From: Streptomyces sp. Alt3
Lineage (GTDB): Bacteria > Actinomycetota > Actinomycetes > Streptomycetales > Streptomycetaceae
Assembly: GCF_030719215.1 (NCBI RefSeq)
Contig: NZ_CP120983.1
Span: 62,001-126,000 of the forward strand
Length of the DNA stretch: 64,000 nucleotides
Reading direction: 5' to 3'
In this document: piece by piece, positions 21,053-29,932 of the stretch
Position numbering within the stretch: position 1 is the stretch's first letter
How the letters are laid out: the number at the start of each line of letters is the position of its first letter
Program-made: the position numbers and the translations under genes
Notes under the pieces: generated by a model
Seen by the model: the letters and a program-made list of their open reading frames with translations, nothing else
What the model was told of the DNA's origin: nothing
Databases searched by the model: none

Positions 21053-22075
21053 GTGACACGACCACGTGCCGTCCTCGCGATGAACCCGCCGGGTCTGCCC
21101 GGCTCCCTCTTCGACGAGGACGCGTTCGCCCGCCTTCGCCGGGCGTCCGACATCGACACCGGCCTCGTTCTCACCGAGCTGGAATCCGCCCGCTCACGGC
21201 AGGCCCTGGCCGGGGCGGACATCCTCGTCGCGGGCTGGGACGCACCCGTCGTCCGCGCCGCCCACCTCCCGTACGTCTCCAGGCTGCGGGCCGTGGTCTA
21301 CGCGGGCGGTGTCGCCGCGACCTGTCTGGAGGACCCCGGGTCCTTCGCCGCCCGCGGGGTGGTCGCCGCCAACGCCCGGGCCGCCAACTCCGTCCCGGTG
21401 GCCGAGTACACGCTCGCCATGATCCTTCTGGCAGGCAAGCGGGTGCTGCCCGCCGCACGGGCGTACCGGCGGTCCAGGAGCGTTCCGGACCATCCGGCCA
21501 AGCACACCGTGCCCGGCAACTACCGGCAGACCGTGGGCATCGTCGGCGCCTCCACCGTGGGCCGCGTGGTCCTCGCCCTGCTCCGCTCCTTCGATGTCGA
21601 CGTGCTCCTGTACGACCCCACCCTCACCGCCGAGCAGGCCATCGGCCTCGGCGCACGGCCGGTGCCGCTCGACGAACTCATGAGTAGCAGTCATGTGGTC
21701 TCCCTGCACCAGCCTTTGACACCGCGGACGCGGGGGCAGATCGACGCGGGCATGCTCGCCCTCATGCGCGACGGGGCGACGCTCGTGAACACCGCCCGTG
21801 GAGCCGTCGTAGACCAGGACGCCCTGACCGCGGAGCTCCGCAGCGGCCGGATCGACGCCGTGCTCGATGTCACCGACCCGGAACCGCTCCCCGCGGACAG
21901 CGGCCTGTGGTCGCTGGACAACGTCGTGCTCACCCCGCACCTGGCCGGCTCCATGGGCGGTGAGCTGCACCGCATCGGCGACGCCGTCGTCGACGAGGTG
22001 GAGCGGTTCGCGTCGGGCCGTCCGTTCGCCCACCCGGAGGACCTCGCGGCCTCCGCGCGCGCCAGGGTCCGGTGA
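21053..22075 (+). CDS. D-2-hydroxyacid dehydrogenase family protein
   Basis: 340 residues from GTG 21053 with GGAAGGGG upstream. The NAD-binding loop reads GIVGASTVGRVV, a variant of GxGxxGR seen in catabolic subfamilies. The catalytic Arg (NTARGAVVDQDAL), Glu (DVTDPEPLP) and His (LTPHLAGSMGGE) are all present. It reduces a 2-keto acid or oxidises a 2-hydroxy acid with NAD(P); in this setting it may act on a keto-acid from sugar-acid breakdown. It starts 70 nt after the dehydratase and its stop overlaps the next start as GTGA. Confidence 0.85.
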   Translation: MTRPRAVLAMNPPGLPGSLFDEDAFARLRRASDIDTGLVLTELESARSRQALAGADILVAGWDAPVVRAAHLPYVSRLRAVVYAGGVAATCLEDPGSFAARGVVAANARAANSVPVAEYTLAMILLAGKRVLPAARAYRRSRSVPDHPAKHTVPGNYRQTVGIVGASTVGRVVLALLRSFDVDVLLYDPTLTAEQAIGLGARPVPLDELMSSSHVVSLHQPLTPRTRGQIDAGMLALMRDGATLVNTARGAVVDQDALTAELRSGRIDAVLDVTDPEPLPADSGLWSLDNVVLTPHLAGSMGGELHRIGDAVVDEVERFASGRPFAHPEDLAASARARVR

Positions 22076-22581
22076 GGCGCTTGCGTACCCGAACCGCCGC
22101 ACGCATCCCGGCTCTGCCAGAACTCGGTTTCGGCGCCGCCCAGTTGGGCAACCTCGGACGGGTCACGAGCGACGAGGACGCCTCGGGCGCCGTCGACGCG
22201 GCCTGGCGGAGCGGCGTCCGCTATTTCGACACGGCCCCGCACTACGGGCTCGGGCTGTCCGAACGCCGCCTCGGCGCGGCCCTCTCGCGGCGTCCCCGGT
22301 CCCAGTACACCGTCTCCACCGAAGTGGGCCGGCTGCTGGTCCCGAGTCCGGGGACGGCGCACCTCGGGGACGGCAGCAGCCTCCCGGAGGCCGCCATCGC
22401 CCACCCCCTGCGGCACCCGGCGGTCACCTCGGTGGTCCTCGGCGCACGGAACGCCCACCAGTCCCGTACCAACGCGGACCGGCTGGCGGCTTTCGTCCCC
22501 GACGCGCTCCGGGACGAACCGGCCGCGTTGTCCCTGCTTCCCGCGAGCCCGGCGAAGCGGCCCGCGGGGGGACGGACATGA
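22072..22581 (+). pseudogene. Aldo/keto reductase with a large internal deletion
   Basis: 169 residues where about 310-330 are normal. The N-terminal part (LGFGAAQLGNLGR, YFDTAPHYGLGLSERRLG) is a clear L-fucose dehydrogenase/pyridoxal dehydrogenase-type aldo/keto reductase, ending at VSTEVGRLLVPSP. The next residues, LPEAAIAHPLRHPAVTSVVLGAR, belong to the C-terminal part of the family. About 150 residues are missing in frame, including the catalytic His, and the usual Lys of STKVGRLL is Glu. The fold cannot be complete, so it should be inactive. GTGA and ATGA overlaps with both neighbours are kept, so the remnant may persist to preserve translational coupling. Confidence 0.8.
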
Positions 22582-24086
22582 ACGTCACAGACTCCGCGCG
22601 GGATGCCGCACGGCCGTGCAACCACTACGGATGGAACGCCATGGAACACCGCACAACCGAGCCGGACACGGCCGCACTCGCCGGCTGGCTGCACAGCTGG
22701 ATCACGGAGGAGGGCGCGGTCAACGGCTTCCACAACCACAGTGTGTGGGGCACGAACCCCTTCACCTTCCTCGACTTCACCAGCGGGCACACCACGTTCG
22801 CCGGCCCGGCCGTCGGGGCCCTCGCGCAGGCCCTGGCCGAACAGCCCGACGAGCGGGGCGTCGAGCTGCTGCGGCGACTGGTGCGCTACCAGGCCACGGA
22901 GTTCCAGGACGACGGCCAGTACCGGCACATCGGCTTCCAGGTCGGCGAGTCGGCGACCACCGGTCTGATCCACAATGCCGTCGGCAGCCTCGGTGTGCTG
23001 CTCGCGCTGAAGCACGCACGTCATCTGCTGCCCGACGACGAGGTGGACGCCGCGCTCGCGGCCGTACGCCGCAATCTCGACGCGTGCGAGATGTACGGGG
23101 GCGGCCGGGCAGGCGAGGACGGTACCTGCAACCAGGAGTACGCCCGGGTGTGGGTCAAGCAGCTCTACACGGAGCTGGCCGACGACAGGACCTACGCGGA
23201 GCAGATACCCGAGGACCTCGCCACCCTGGTCCGCCTGTTCCACCACCGCGGCGTACCCGACGCGGACAGCTCCGGCACGTTCCGCACCGTGCGGGACCGT
23301 GCCGAGGGCGGCATCCTGGAACCGGCCGAGTACTACGGCCTCATGATCGTCCCCCTGGTGCTCGGCTACCGCGCCCAGGGCGATCCGGAGCTGCTGGCCG
23401 AGGCGAGGCGGCTGTGCCGGCACGTGGCCCGCTCGGCATGGACCGACGAAACCGGCGCCGTCCGCTACCACCGCTACTGGTACGTCCAGGGCGACCGCGC
23501 CCTGAAGACGGACGCGCCCATGCTGATCGCGGGCATGGGCCTGACGCTCTACGGCATCCACGAGGTGCTGGCCGAGGGTCCGGACGCCGAGCTGGAAGCG
23601 TTCACCGAGGCGTGCCTGGCCACCTATGCGGGCTACCAGACGCCCGGTGGCTACTTCGCCTCCGCCAGCGGCTGGCACAACGAGGCGGACATCGCACCCA
23701 GCACCGCCTGGCACGCCCACGACCTGATGTTCCTGATGGCGCGGCTGGGACCGGGCGACGGCTTCTGGGACAAGACGCTCGCCCCCAGGGACCGGCAGTC
23801 GGTACTGATCAGCGACCGCGCCTTCTGGGCCGAGTCCGGCGTCCACTGGTGCGTGCGCTCACCGATGACCGCGGGGGACCTGCACATCTACGGCCGTAAG
23901 GACAAGGACACCTTCGCCCGGGAGTTCTTCGCCTGGACCGACCGGGATCCCCTGCCCGAGGACCTGCGGTATCCGGACGCGCTCGAGTTCTTCGTCGCCA
24001 ACGACGGCATCTACCGCGTCGACGGCGACGGGACACCCACCGACATCACGGCCGTCGGCCCCCTGCCCTACCGGGGGCGGCTGTGA
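22578..24086 (+). CDS. Predicted cytosolic (alpha/alpha) barrel carbohydrate-active protein, function unknown
   Basis: 502 residues from ATG 22578, overlapping the previous stop (ATGA). No signal peptide is seen. Helix-rich sequence with conserved-looking His/Trp/Glu segments (NGFHNHSVWGTNPF, YRHIGFQVGESATTGL, GTCNQEYARVWVKQL, SGWHNEADIAPSTAWHAHD) suggests an alpha/alpha toroid like heparinase/glucuronyl hydrolase-type enzymes, with a short beta-rich C-terminus. I cannot assign a named family. Its place between sugar-acid enzymes and an importer suggests that it cleaves or modifies the imported oligosaccharide. Confidence 0.75.
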   Translation: MNVTDSARDAARPCNHYGWNAMEHRTTEPDTAALAGWLHSWITEEGAVNGFHNHSVWGTNPFTFLDFTSGHTTFAGPAVGALAQALAEQPDERGVELLRRLVRYQATEFQDDGQYRHIGFQVGESATTGLIHNAVGSLGVLLALKHARHLLPDDEVDAALAAVRRNLDACEMYGGGRAGEDGTCNQEYARVWVKQLYTELADDRTYAEQIPEDLATLVRLFHHRGVPDADSSGTFRTVRDRAEGGILEPAEYYGLMIVPLVLGYRAQGDPELLAEARRLCRHVARSAWTDETGAVRYHRYWYVQGDRALKTDAPMLIAGMGLTLYGIHEVLAEGPDAELEAFTEACLATYAGYQTPGGYFASASGWHNEADIAPSTAWHAHDLMFLMARLGPGDGFWDKTLAPRDRQSVLISDRAFWAESGVHWCVRSPMTAGDLHIYGRKDKDTFAREFFAWTDRDPLPEDLRYPDALEFFVANDGIYRVDGDGTPTDITAVGPLPYRGRL

Positions 24087-24173
24087 CAGCGGAGCACGAC
24101 CCGTATCCGCACGCCCCGCGGTCCAGCGAACGTTGATCACCAGCTTTCCCTACCCAGGAAAAGAGAGTCGACA

Positions 24174-25442
24174 ATGATGTCTGCCAACCGAGGGAGCAAG
24201 GCGCGCGGAGCCGCCCTTGCCGCCGTGGTTCCGCTGCTGCTCCTAGCGGCCTGTTCGTCGGGCTCCGGTACGTCCGGCGGCAAGGACGGCGAGATCCGGA
24301 TGATGGTCAACCTGACCGACAACCTGGACCGGGCCTACTGGGAGAAGCTGGTCAAGCCGTTCGAGGACGAGTCCGGTCTGAAGGTGAAGATCGAGGGCCC
24401 GACGGGCAAGTCCGTCGCCGAGTCCTTCCCCCAGCAACTGGCCGCGGGAACCGCCCCCGATGTCATCCAGTCCATCTTCCCGGACGACGACACGGCTCCG
24501 GAACTGGTCGACCTCAGCGGTGAGGCCTGGGCCGAGGGGACCCCGATGTTCGACGCGTACGCCATCGGCGACACGCACTTCGCCGTCGGCGTCGGCACCC
24601 AGACCCAGTCGCTCGTCTACTACAACAAGACCGCGTTCGAGAAGGCAGGCATCACCACTGCTCCGACCACCTGGAAGGAGATGACCGCTGATCTGGGCAA
24701 GCTCAAGAAGGCCGGCTACACGCCGATGCAGACCGCGGGCGACTACCAGACAGGCCTCCAGCTCCAGCAGATCTACCATCCGACGCTCAACGAGCTCCAC
24801 CCGAAATGGCAGAGCGCCGTCACGAACCGGAAGCTCACCGTGGGCGAGGCCTACGAGCCCGCCTTCCAGATGTACGCGGACTGGATCGGCTCCGGATACA
24901 TAGCCAGGAGCGACGCCGGACTCAGCCCCTCGCAGGCGGACGGCAACTTCATCGCCGGCAAGGCCGGTCTCTACACCAACGGCAGCTGGTTCGCCGCCAC
25001 GCTGGCCAAGGCCGGGAAACTGCCCTTCGAGGTGGGCGTGTTCTCCCCGCCGGTCGCCGACGGCAAGACCTATCCCGGTCCGCAGGGCGCCACCATGGCC
25101 AACCCGTACATGGTGCACAAGGGCGCGTCGGACGAGGCCGGCGCGAAGCAACTGGTGGAGTTCCTCGTGACCGACCCGGCGGCCGTCAAGGCGCAGCTCG
25201 GCTCCGACGGGGTGTTCCGCCAGGAGTCCGAGGTCGAGCAGACCGGCACCGACGCCCTGATCCAGGGCATTCTCGACCATGCTCCCGCGCTCGTCGCCGT
25301 GGGCGAGGGCCAGGGCAACGTCCGGCTGCCGGTGGCGGGCTTCAACCCCAAGTTCACCGAGGTCGCGCAGAGCCTCTACACGGGGGCGAGCCCGGCCGAC
25401 GCCGCCAAGGCCATCGACCAGTGGACCGACGAGAACCGCTGA
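24174..25442 (+). CDS. Sugar ABC transporter solute-binding lipoprotein
   Basis: 422 residues with a lipoprotein signal (VVPLLLLAACSSGSG; the Cys is lipidated) and the family 1 extracellular binding-protein pattern: KVKIEGPTGKSVAESFPQQL, AAGTAPDVIQS, LVYYNKTAFEKAGI and NFIAGKAGLYTNGSWF. Carbohydrate uptake family members capture oligosaccharides at the cell surface. It lies 87 nt after the barrel protein and 2 nt before the first permease, so it is part of the operon. Confidence 0.93.
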   Translation: MMSANRGSKARGAALAAVVPLLLLAACSSGSGTSGGKDGEIRMMVNLTDNLDRAYWEKLVKPFEDESGLKVKIEGPTGKSVAESFPQQLAAGTAPDVIQSIFPDDDTAPELVDLSGEAWAEGTPMFDAYAIGDTHFAVGVGTQTQSLVYYNKTAFEKAGITTAPTTWKEMTADLGKLKKAGYTPMQTAGDYQTGLQLQQIYHPTLNELHPKWQSAVTNRKLTVGEAYEPAFQMYADWIGSGYIARSDAGLSPSQADGNFIAGKAGLYTNGSWFAATLAKAGKLPFEVGVFSPPVADGKTYPGPQGATMANPYMVHKGASDEAGAKQLVEFLVTDPAAVKAQLGSDGVFRQESEVEQTGTDALIQGILDHAPALVAVGEGQGNVRLPVAGFNPKFTEVAQSLYTGASPADAAKAIDQWTDENR

Positions 25443-25444
25443 CC

Positions 25445-26356
25445 ATGGCACGCACACTCCCCTCGAAGCAGCGGCGACGGCGCAGCGCGGGCGTCAGTAT
25501 CAGCATGGTCGTCCCCGCGGTGCTGATCTACGCCGCACTCCTGGTCGTACCGGTGATCTACGCGTTCTACTACAGCTTCACCGAGTACAACGGATTCCCC
25601 ACCCGCGTCCCCGAGTTCATCGGGCTGGAGAACTACCGCACCGTCTTCGGTTCCGACGACATGACGGGCACCATGGTGATCACCGCGGTGGTGGCCGTGG
25701 TGGGCGCGGTCGCCGTCAACGTCGCTGCGCTCGGCCTCGCGCTGCTGCTGAAGCGCACCGACAGGTTCAACACCTTCGGCCGGGTGGTCATGTTCTACCC
25801 GCATGTCCTGAGCGCACTGGTCGTCGGCTTCCTGTGGCAGGCGATCCTCGGGCCCCAGGGTGTGGTCAACACCATGCTGGAGAAGGTCGGAACCGACAGC
25901 CTGCCCTTCCTGAGCGATCCGGACTGGGCCCTGTGGTCGATGATCCTCGTCATCGTCTGGTCCCTGTTCGGCGTGCAGTTGATTTTGTATCTCGCGGGGC
26001 TCCAGGCCGTGCCGGAGGATCTGCTGGAGGCGGCGAAGCTCGACGGAGCCGGCCGGTGGCAGACCTTCCGCGCCGTCACCTGGCCATCGCTGGCCTCCAC
26101 GGTGACGGTCGCCGTCATCACCTCGGGCATCTCGCTGCTGAAGACGTACGACGTCGTCGTGTCGCTGACCGGGGGCGGTCCGGCGGGATCGACCAAGACC
26201 CTCGCCTATACGATCCTCGCGGTCTCGTTCCCCCAGCGGGACATCGGCCTGGCTTCGGCCCAGGCCGTGCTGCTGATCCTCGCGGCCGCGGTCCTTTCCC
26301 TCACGGTCCTCTTCCTGCGCAGGCGCGCCGAGAACGACGCGGAGTCCATCGGATGA
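25445..26356 (+). CDS. Sugar ABC transporter permease (MalF/UgpA type)
   Basis: 303 residues with six predicted membrane helices and the cytoplasmic EAA loop EAAKLDGAGRWQTFRAVTWP, which docks the ATPase. It begins 2 nt after the binding-protein stop, and its own stop overlaps the next start by ATGA. No ATPase gene is in the locus; streptomycete sugar importers of this class usually share the MsiK ATPase encoded elsewhere. Confidence 0.93.
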   Translation: MARTLPSKQRRRRSAGVSISMVVPAVLIYAALLVVPVIYAFYYSFTEYNGFPTRVPEFIGLENYRTVFGSDDMTGTMVITAVVAVVGAVAVNVAALGLALLLKRTDRFNTFGRVVMFYPHVLSALVVGFLWQAILGPQGVVNTMLEKVGTDSLPFLSDPDWALWSMILVIVWSLFGVQLILYLAGLQAVPEDLLEAAKLDGAGRWQTFRAVTWPSLASTVTVAVITSGISLLKTYDVVVSLTGGGPAGSTKTLAYTILAVSFPQRDIGLASAQAVLLILAAAVLSLTVLFLRRRAENDAESIG

Positions 26357-27195
26357 AGAAGACACTCACCTCGGCCGCCGCCCTGCGCGTCACGTTCGTC
26401 ACCCTGGCGTCCCTCTGCATGCTCGTGCCGATGTACCTCCTGGTGGTCAACGCCTTCAAGAGCCAGCGGGAGATCCTCAGCAATCCGTTCACCCTGGACC
26501 TCGGCACCGCGACGTTCCAGCACCTCGCGGACGCGTGGAACAACCCCGGCTTCAGCATTCTCAAGGGCTACGGCACCACGCTCGCGCTGGTGCTCTGTGT
26601 GAACGCGCTGGCCATGGTGGTGTGCGCGCCCGCGGCCTACGTACTGGCCCGCACACCGAAGCTGGTCTCCCGGCTGCTGCTGTTCTTCTTCATCGCGGGG
26701 ATGTTCATCCCGACCCAGGTGATCCTGGTGCCGGTCATCTTCGTGCTCCGCGCCGTGGGACTGATGGGCACGATGCCCGGCCTCGTCCTCTTCATGACAG
26801 CCACCACCATCCCGTTCACGCTGTTCGTCTTCTTCGGCTACATCCGCGTGCTGCCACGGTCGCTGGACGAGGCCGCGGCCATCGACGGGGCCGGCAAGTA
26901 CTACACGCTGTGGCGGATCATCGTGCCGCTGATGCGGCCGATCATCGCCACCGTGTTCATCCTGAACGCCCTGAGCGTGTGGAACGACTTCGCCAGTCCG
27001 CAGATGATCCTCGGCCCCGGCAGTGACGTCTACACCGTCACCACCGGTGTGTACGCCGCCGTCGGCCAGTACTCGACGGACTACACCAAGGTGTTCCCGA
27101 CCCTGCTGCTCGCCGTGATCCCCATTCTGGTGATCATCGTCGTGATGCAACGTCACGTCATGAGCGGTCTCGCGGCAGGAGCCGTGAAGGGCTGA
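26353..27195 (+). CDS. Sugar ABC transporter permease (MalG/UgpE type)
   Basis: 280 residues, six predicted membrane helices and the EAA loop DEAAAIDGAGKYYTLWRIIV. It forms the heterodimeric channel with the preceding permease, translationally coupled by the ATGA overlap. It is the last gene before a strong hairpin terminator at 27208-27238. Confidence 0.93.
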   Translation: MKKTLTSAAALRVTFVTLASLCMLVPMYLLVVNAFKSQREILSNPFTLDLGTATFQHLADAWNNPGFSILKGYGTTLALVLCVNALAMVVCAPAAYVLARTPKLVSRLLLFFFIAGMFIPTQVILVPVIFVLRAVGLMGTMPGLVLFMTATTIPFTLFVFFGYIRVLPRSLDEAAAIDGAGKYYTLWRIIVPLMRPIIATVFILNALSVWNDFASPQMILGPGSDVYTVTTGVYAAVGQYSTDYTKVFPTLLLAVIPILVIIVVMQRHVMSGLAAGAVKG

Positions 27196-27207
27196 TCCCC
27201 GACGGGA

Positions 27208-27238
27208 AGGGCCGGCCGGACATCTCCCGGCCGGCCCT
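27208..27238 (+). terminator. Hairpin terminator after the transporter operon
   Basis: AGGGCCGGCCGG (27208-27219) and CCGGCCGGCCCT (27227-27238) form a perfect 12-bp stem with a 7-base loop, 13 nt after the permease stop. There is no T-tract, as is common in this GC range. It separates the importer operon from the mutarotase gene. Confidence 0.8.
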
Positions 27239-27341
27239 CCCGTCCCCCTCCACCCCCGGTCCCGACCGTCCCCGGCCCTTACGCTTGGCCGGCCAAGGCC
27301 GTTGGCGGGCCGACCGGCCCGCGTCATGAAGGAGCCCCGCC

Positions 27342-27683
27342 ATGCCCGCCCCCCGTACCCCGCGCCGTGTCGCGTCCGTGATCCGTCTGCATCCGGAACA
27401 GGAGGAGAAGTACCGGGAGTTGCACCGGTCGGTTCCGCAGCCGGTTCTGGACACCCTGTCCCGCGCCCACGTCACCTCGTACTCCATCTTCCTGCGCGAC
27501 CACACGTTGTTCGCCTACTACGAGTACACCGGCGACGACTACGACGCCGACATGGCCGCCATCGCCGCCGACCCGGAGACCCAGCGGTGGTGGACCCTCA
27601 CCGATCCCTGCCAGCAGCCGCTCGACTCGGCGGAGCCCGGGGAGCGCTGGGTGGACGCGGAGGAGGTCTTCCATCTGGACTGA
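27342..27683 (+). CDS. L-rhamnose/L-fucose mutarotase family protein
   Basis: 113 residues, the normal size of the RhaM/FucU-like dimeric alpha-beta barrel family. ATG 27342 follows GAAGGAG. Features are RLHPEQEEKYRELHRSV, SYSIFLRDHTLFAYYEY and the C-terminal Trp pair in PETQRWWTL. Members interconvert alpha and beta anomers of L-rhamnose or other L-6-deoxyhexoses before oxidation or isomerisation. This supports a deoxysugar as the substrate of the locus. A terminator separates it from the importer operon, so it may have its own promoter. Confidence 0.9.
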   Translation: MPAPRTPRRVASVIRLHPEQEEKYRELHRSVPQPVLDTLSRAHVTSYSIFLRDHTLFAYYEYTGDDYDADMAAIAADPETQRWWTLTDPCQQPLDSAEPGERWVDAEEVFHLD

Positions 27684-27893
27684 CCAACCGTCCGCCGGCT
27701 CCTCCAGGCCACCGGGACGCCGGGACGCCCGGCCACCTGGACGCCTCGAAGCGGACCGGATGCCGCGGCCGGGACGAATCGGCGGAAGCCGACCAAAGGC
27801 TCCTCCCTGCCGAGAACCGGGGGGCGACCTGCGCGGATGCTCATGGCCTCCGTCGCCCTTGCACCGGTAGCCGCTGGGCGACACCCGCTCCTC

Positions 27894-27930
27894 GCGCCGG
27901 GGCATCCACCGCACACGGATGCCCCGGCGC
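27894..27930. terminator. Bidirectional hairpin between convergent mutarotase and GntR genes
   Basis: GCGCCGGGGCATCC (27894-27907) and GGATGCCCCGGCGC (27917-27930) form a perfect 14-bp stem with a 9-base loop, 3 nt beyond the stop of the leftward GntR gene. It probably ends that transcript and also stops read-through from the rightward mutarotase gene. Confidence 0.78.
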
Positions 27931-27933
27931 AGG

Positions 27934-28683
27934 TCACTCGCCGGACGTGTCGAGCGGTCGCCGGCGCTCCCAGGAGGACGTGATGTGGTCCCGCATCGCC
28001 TCGGCCGCCTCGTCGGCGTCCTGGGCGAGCAGAGCGGCAGCGATCCGTGCGTGCGCCTCGTGCGTCAGCTCGATGTGTTCACGCGTGGGATCGCCGCTGT
28101 ACTGGGGGTGGCGCACGGCCTTGCCCTGGATGCTCGACACGATGGCCCGCCCGAACGCGTCACGTGACGCGCGGTGGATGATCTCGTGGAACTCGATGTC
28201 GGCGCGGGAGTAGGCCTCCGGGTCGCCTCGCAGAGCCGCGAGTTCATCGAGCTTGGCCGAGAGCGCCGCCGCCTGCGTGTCGTCCATGAGGCGGGCGGCG
28301 CGTGCGGACATGGCGCACTCGAGGGTCGTGCGGATCTCGGTCAGGTTGTCGAGGAAGACCAGCCGGTCCTTCCGCTGGAAGAGCGCGTCGAGGATCAGGG
28401 GGTCGAGCAGACTCCACTGTTCCTGGTCGAGCACGACCGTGCCCCATCCCTGGCGCGTCGCGACGAGACCCTTCTCGGAGAGGGCCATGGTCGCCTCGCG
28501 GATGACGGTGCGGCTCACCTCGTACTGTTCACACAGGACACCTGCCGAGGGAAGCGCCGTTCCGGGCGGGTACTCGCCGAGCACGATGGCCGTCGCCAGG
28601 CTCTGCACGACGGCGGCGGCGAGGGGCGGCCGACGACGTTGACGGGGGGACACGGCAACGGCGTCCGCGGATGGGTTACTCAT
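27934..28683 (-). CDS. GntR-family (FadR/FCD) transcriptional regulator
   Basis: 249 residues from ATG 28683 (GGGAG upstream). The winged helix lies at about residues 25-80 (VVQSLATAIVLGEYPPGTALP, EYEVSRTVIREATMALSEKGLV), preceded by a basic Arg-rich arm. The FCD domain has the metal-site pattern IEFHEIIH and ELTHEAHARI. FCD regulators sense organic or sugar acids. The 27-bp dyad at 28764-28790, about 80-107 bp before its start codon, and its near-copy at 19575-19601 suggest that it represses itself and the dehydratase-transporter operon until an intermediate is bound. Confidence 0.92.
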   Translation of the reverse strand: MSNPSADAVAVSPRQRRRPPLAAAVVQSLATAIVLGEYPPGTALPSAGVLCEQYEVSRTVIREATMALSEKGLVATRQGWGTVVLDQEQWSLLDPLILDALFQRKDRLVFLDNLTEIRTTLECAMSARAARLMDDTQAAALSAKLDELAALRGDPEAYSRADIEFHEIIHRASRDAFGRAIVSSIQGKAVRHPQYSGDPTREHIELTHEAHARIAAALLAQDADEAAEAMRDHITSSWERRRPLDTSGE

Positions 28684-28763
28684 CTGGTCAGCGACTCCCA
28701 ATGTGTGCAGGTGTGCCCGGTCCCCACTGTCCGAGGGTTCAAGGCTAGCGGAACATGCTAAAG

Positions 28764-28790
28764 TCATCACTCGTATCATAAGTGATGACC
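28764..28790. promoter_or_regulatory. 27-bp operator (site 2) upstream of the GntR gene
   Basis: Perfect 9-bp arms GTCATCACT (28764-28772) and AGTGATGAC (28782-28790) enclose CGTATCATA. The core is the GTATnATA dyad of FadR-type sites. It lies in the 507-bp region between the leftward GntR gene and the rightward ThuA-like gene. The rest of that region, to 29190, holds no convincing gene. Confidence 0.8.
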
Positions 28791-29190
28791 AAGGCTTCCG
28801 GTCACGCCACCGCCCCGGGGGCGAGAGCACGTCCGGGGCCGGACAGGCCGCCCGCGAAAGGCACTTCGGGCCTGCCCAGCCAGGGTTCCGCGGGCAGGAT
28901 TCGCCCGTCACCACCGTGCGACACGCTTCGACCGAGGGCGGGGTGCGACGCATGTCACTGGGTTCCGGTCCACGGCCACGACGGAACAGCGGGCCGGGGA
29001 ACGACGAAGCCGGGCCACCGGGAGACTCGGAGCACTTCGCGTCAGGTTACTCCCCGGTCCCCGATTCGCACTGGAGGAAAGGGAGTTGAGGATCCGGCAG
29101 CAATCGGCCGGGCGCGGGTCGGCCCGGCAGCGGCCGGGCGGAACCACCACAGCCGCAGGGAAGACCGACACCGTACGGAGGCAATCCGAA

Positions 29191-29850
29191 GTGAGTCAGC
29201 GCAACGCCCTGGTGGTACGCGGCGGCTGGGAGGGGCACGACCCGGTCGGCTGCACCCGGATGTTCATTCCCCGGCTCGAACGCGCGGGGTTCGACGTATC
29301 CGTGGCCGAGGACCTCTCGGTGTACGAGGACGCGGACCTGCTCGCCGCCACCGACCTCGTCGTCCACTCCTGGTCCGGGGGCGAACTGACGCCCCTTCAG
29401 GAAAGCACGCTCGTCTCGGCCGTGGAGGCGGGAACGGGTTTCGCCGGCTGGCACGGCGGCGTCATCGGAACGAATGTCGCCGCCGCTCGCTATCTGCGCA
29501 TGGTGGGGGGACGGTTCCTGTGGCACCCGGACGGGTTCCAGGACTTCACCGTCCGCATCACGGCCCTGCCGGAGCGGGACGGCGAGATCACCCAGGGCAT
29601 CGAGGACTTCGACGTCCTCACGGAGCACTACTGGGTGCTGACGGACACTCTGAACACGGTGCTGGCCACCTCGGTCCTCTCCCCCGACGGCGGCCAGTGG
29701 GACGTGCCGGTCGAGTTCCCCGTCGTGTGGACGCGCCGCTGGGGAGCCGGCCGGGTCTTCGTCTGCACCCTCGGCCACCGCGTCGCGGACCTGGAGGTGC
29801 CGCAGACCGCGAAGATGGTCGAACGGGGCCTGGTCTGGGCAGCACGCTGA
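29191..29850 (+). CDS. ThuA-like domain protein
   Basis: 219 residues from GTG 29191, chosen for GGAG 9 nt upstream and because the domain begins at once (RNALVVRGGWEGHDP). A TTG at 29086 behind GGAGGAAAGGGAG is a possible longer start. The glutamine-amidotransferase-like fold of the trehalose-utilisation ThuA family is indicated by VVHSWSGGELTPLQ, FAGWHGGVIGTN, the H/E pair ...LTEHYWVL and GAGRVFVCTLGH. ThuA acts in 3-keto-sugar metabolism. It belongs to the sugar locus, divergent from the GntR gene and sharing its operator region. Confidence 0.85.
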   Translation: MSQRNALVVRGGWEGHDPVGCTRMFIPRLERAGFDVSVAEDLSVYEDADLLAATDLVVHSWSGGELTPLQESTLVSAVEAGTGFAGWHGGVIGTNVAAARYLRMVGGRFLWHPDGFQDFTVRITALPERDGEITQGIEDFDVLTEHYWVLTDTLNTVLATSVLSPDGGQWDVPVEFPVVWTRRWGAGRVFVCTLGHRVADLEVPQTAKMVERGLVWAAR

Positions 29851-29852
29851 GC

Positions 29853-29895
29853 CCCCGGGGGCGGCCGGCCGCCGGTGCGCCGGCCGCCCCCGGGG
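29853..29895. terminator. Strong bidirectional hairpin between thuA-like and lacI-like genes
   Basis: CCCCGGGGGCGGCCGGC (29853-29869) and GCCGGCCGCCCCCGGGG (29879-29895) form a perfect 17-bp stem with a 9-base loop, directly after the rightward stop and before the leftward LacI-family stop. It probably terminates both convergent transcripts. Confidence 0.85.
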
Positions 29896-29932
29896 TTCGG
29901 CGGGACCCGCCGGCCCGGGCGTGGCCCCCGCG

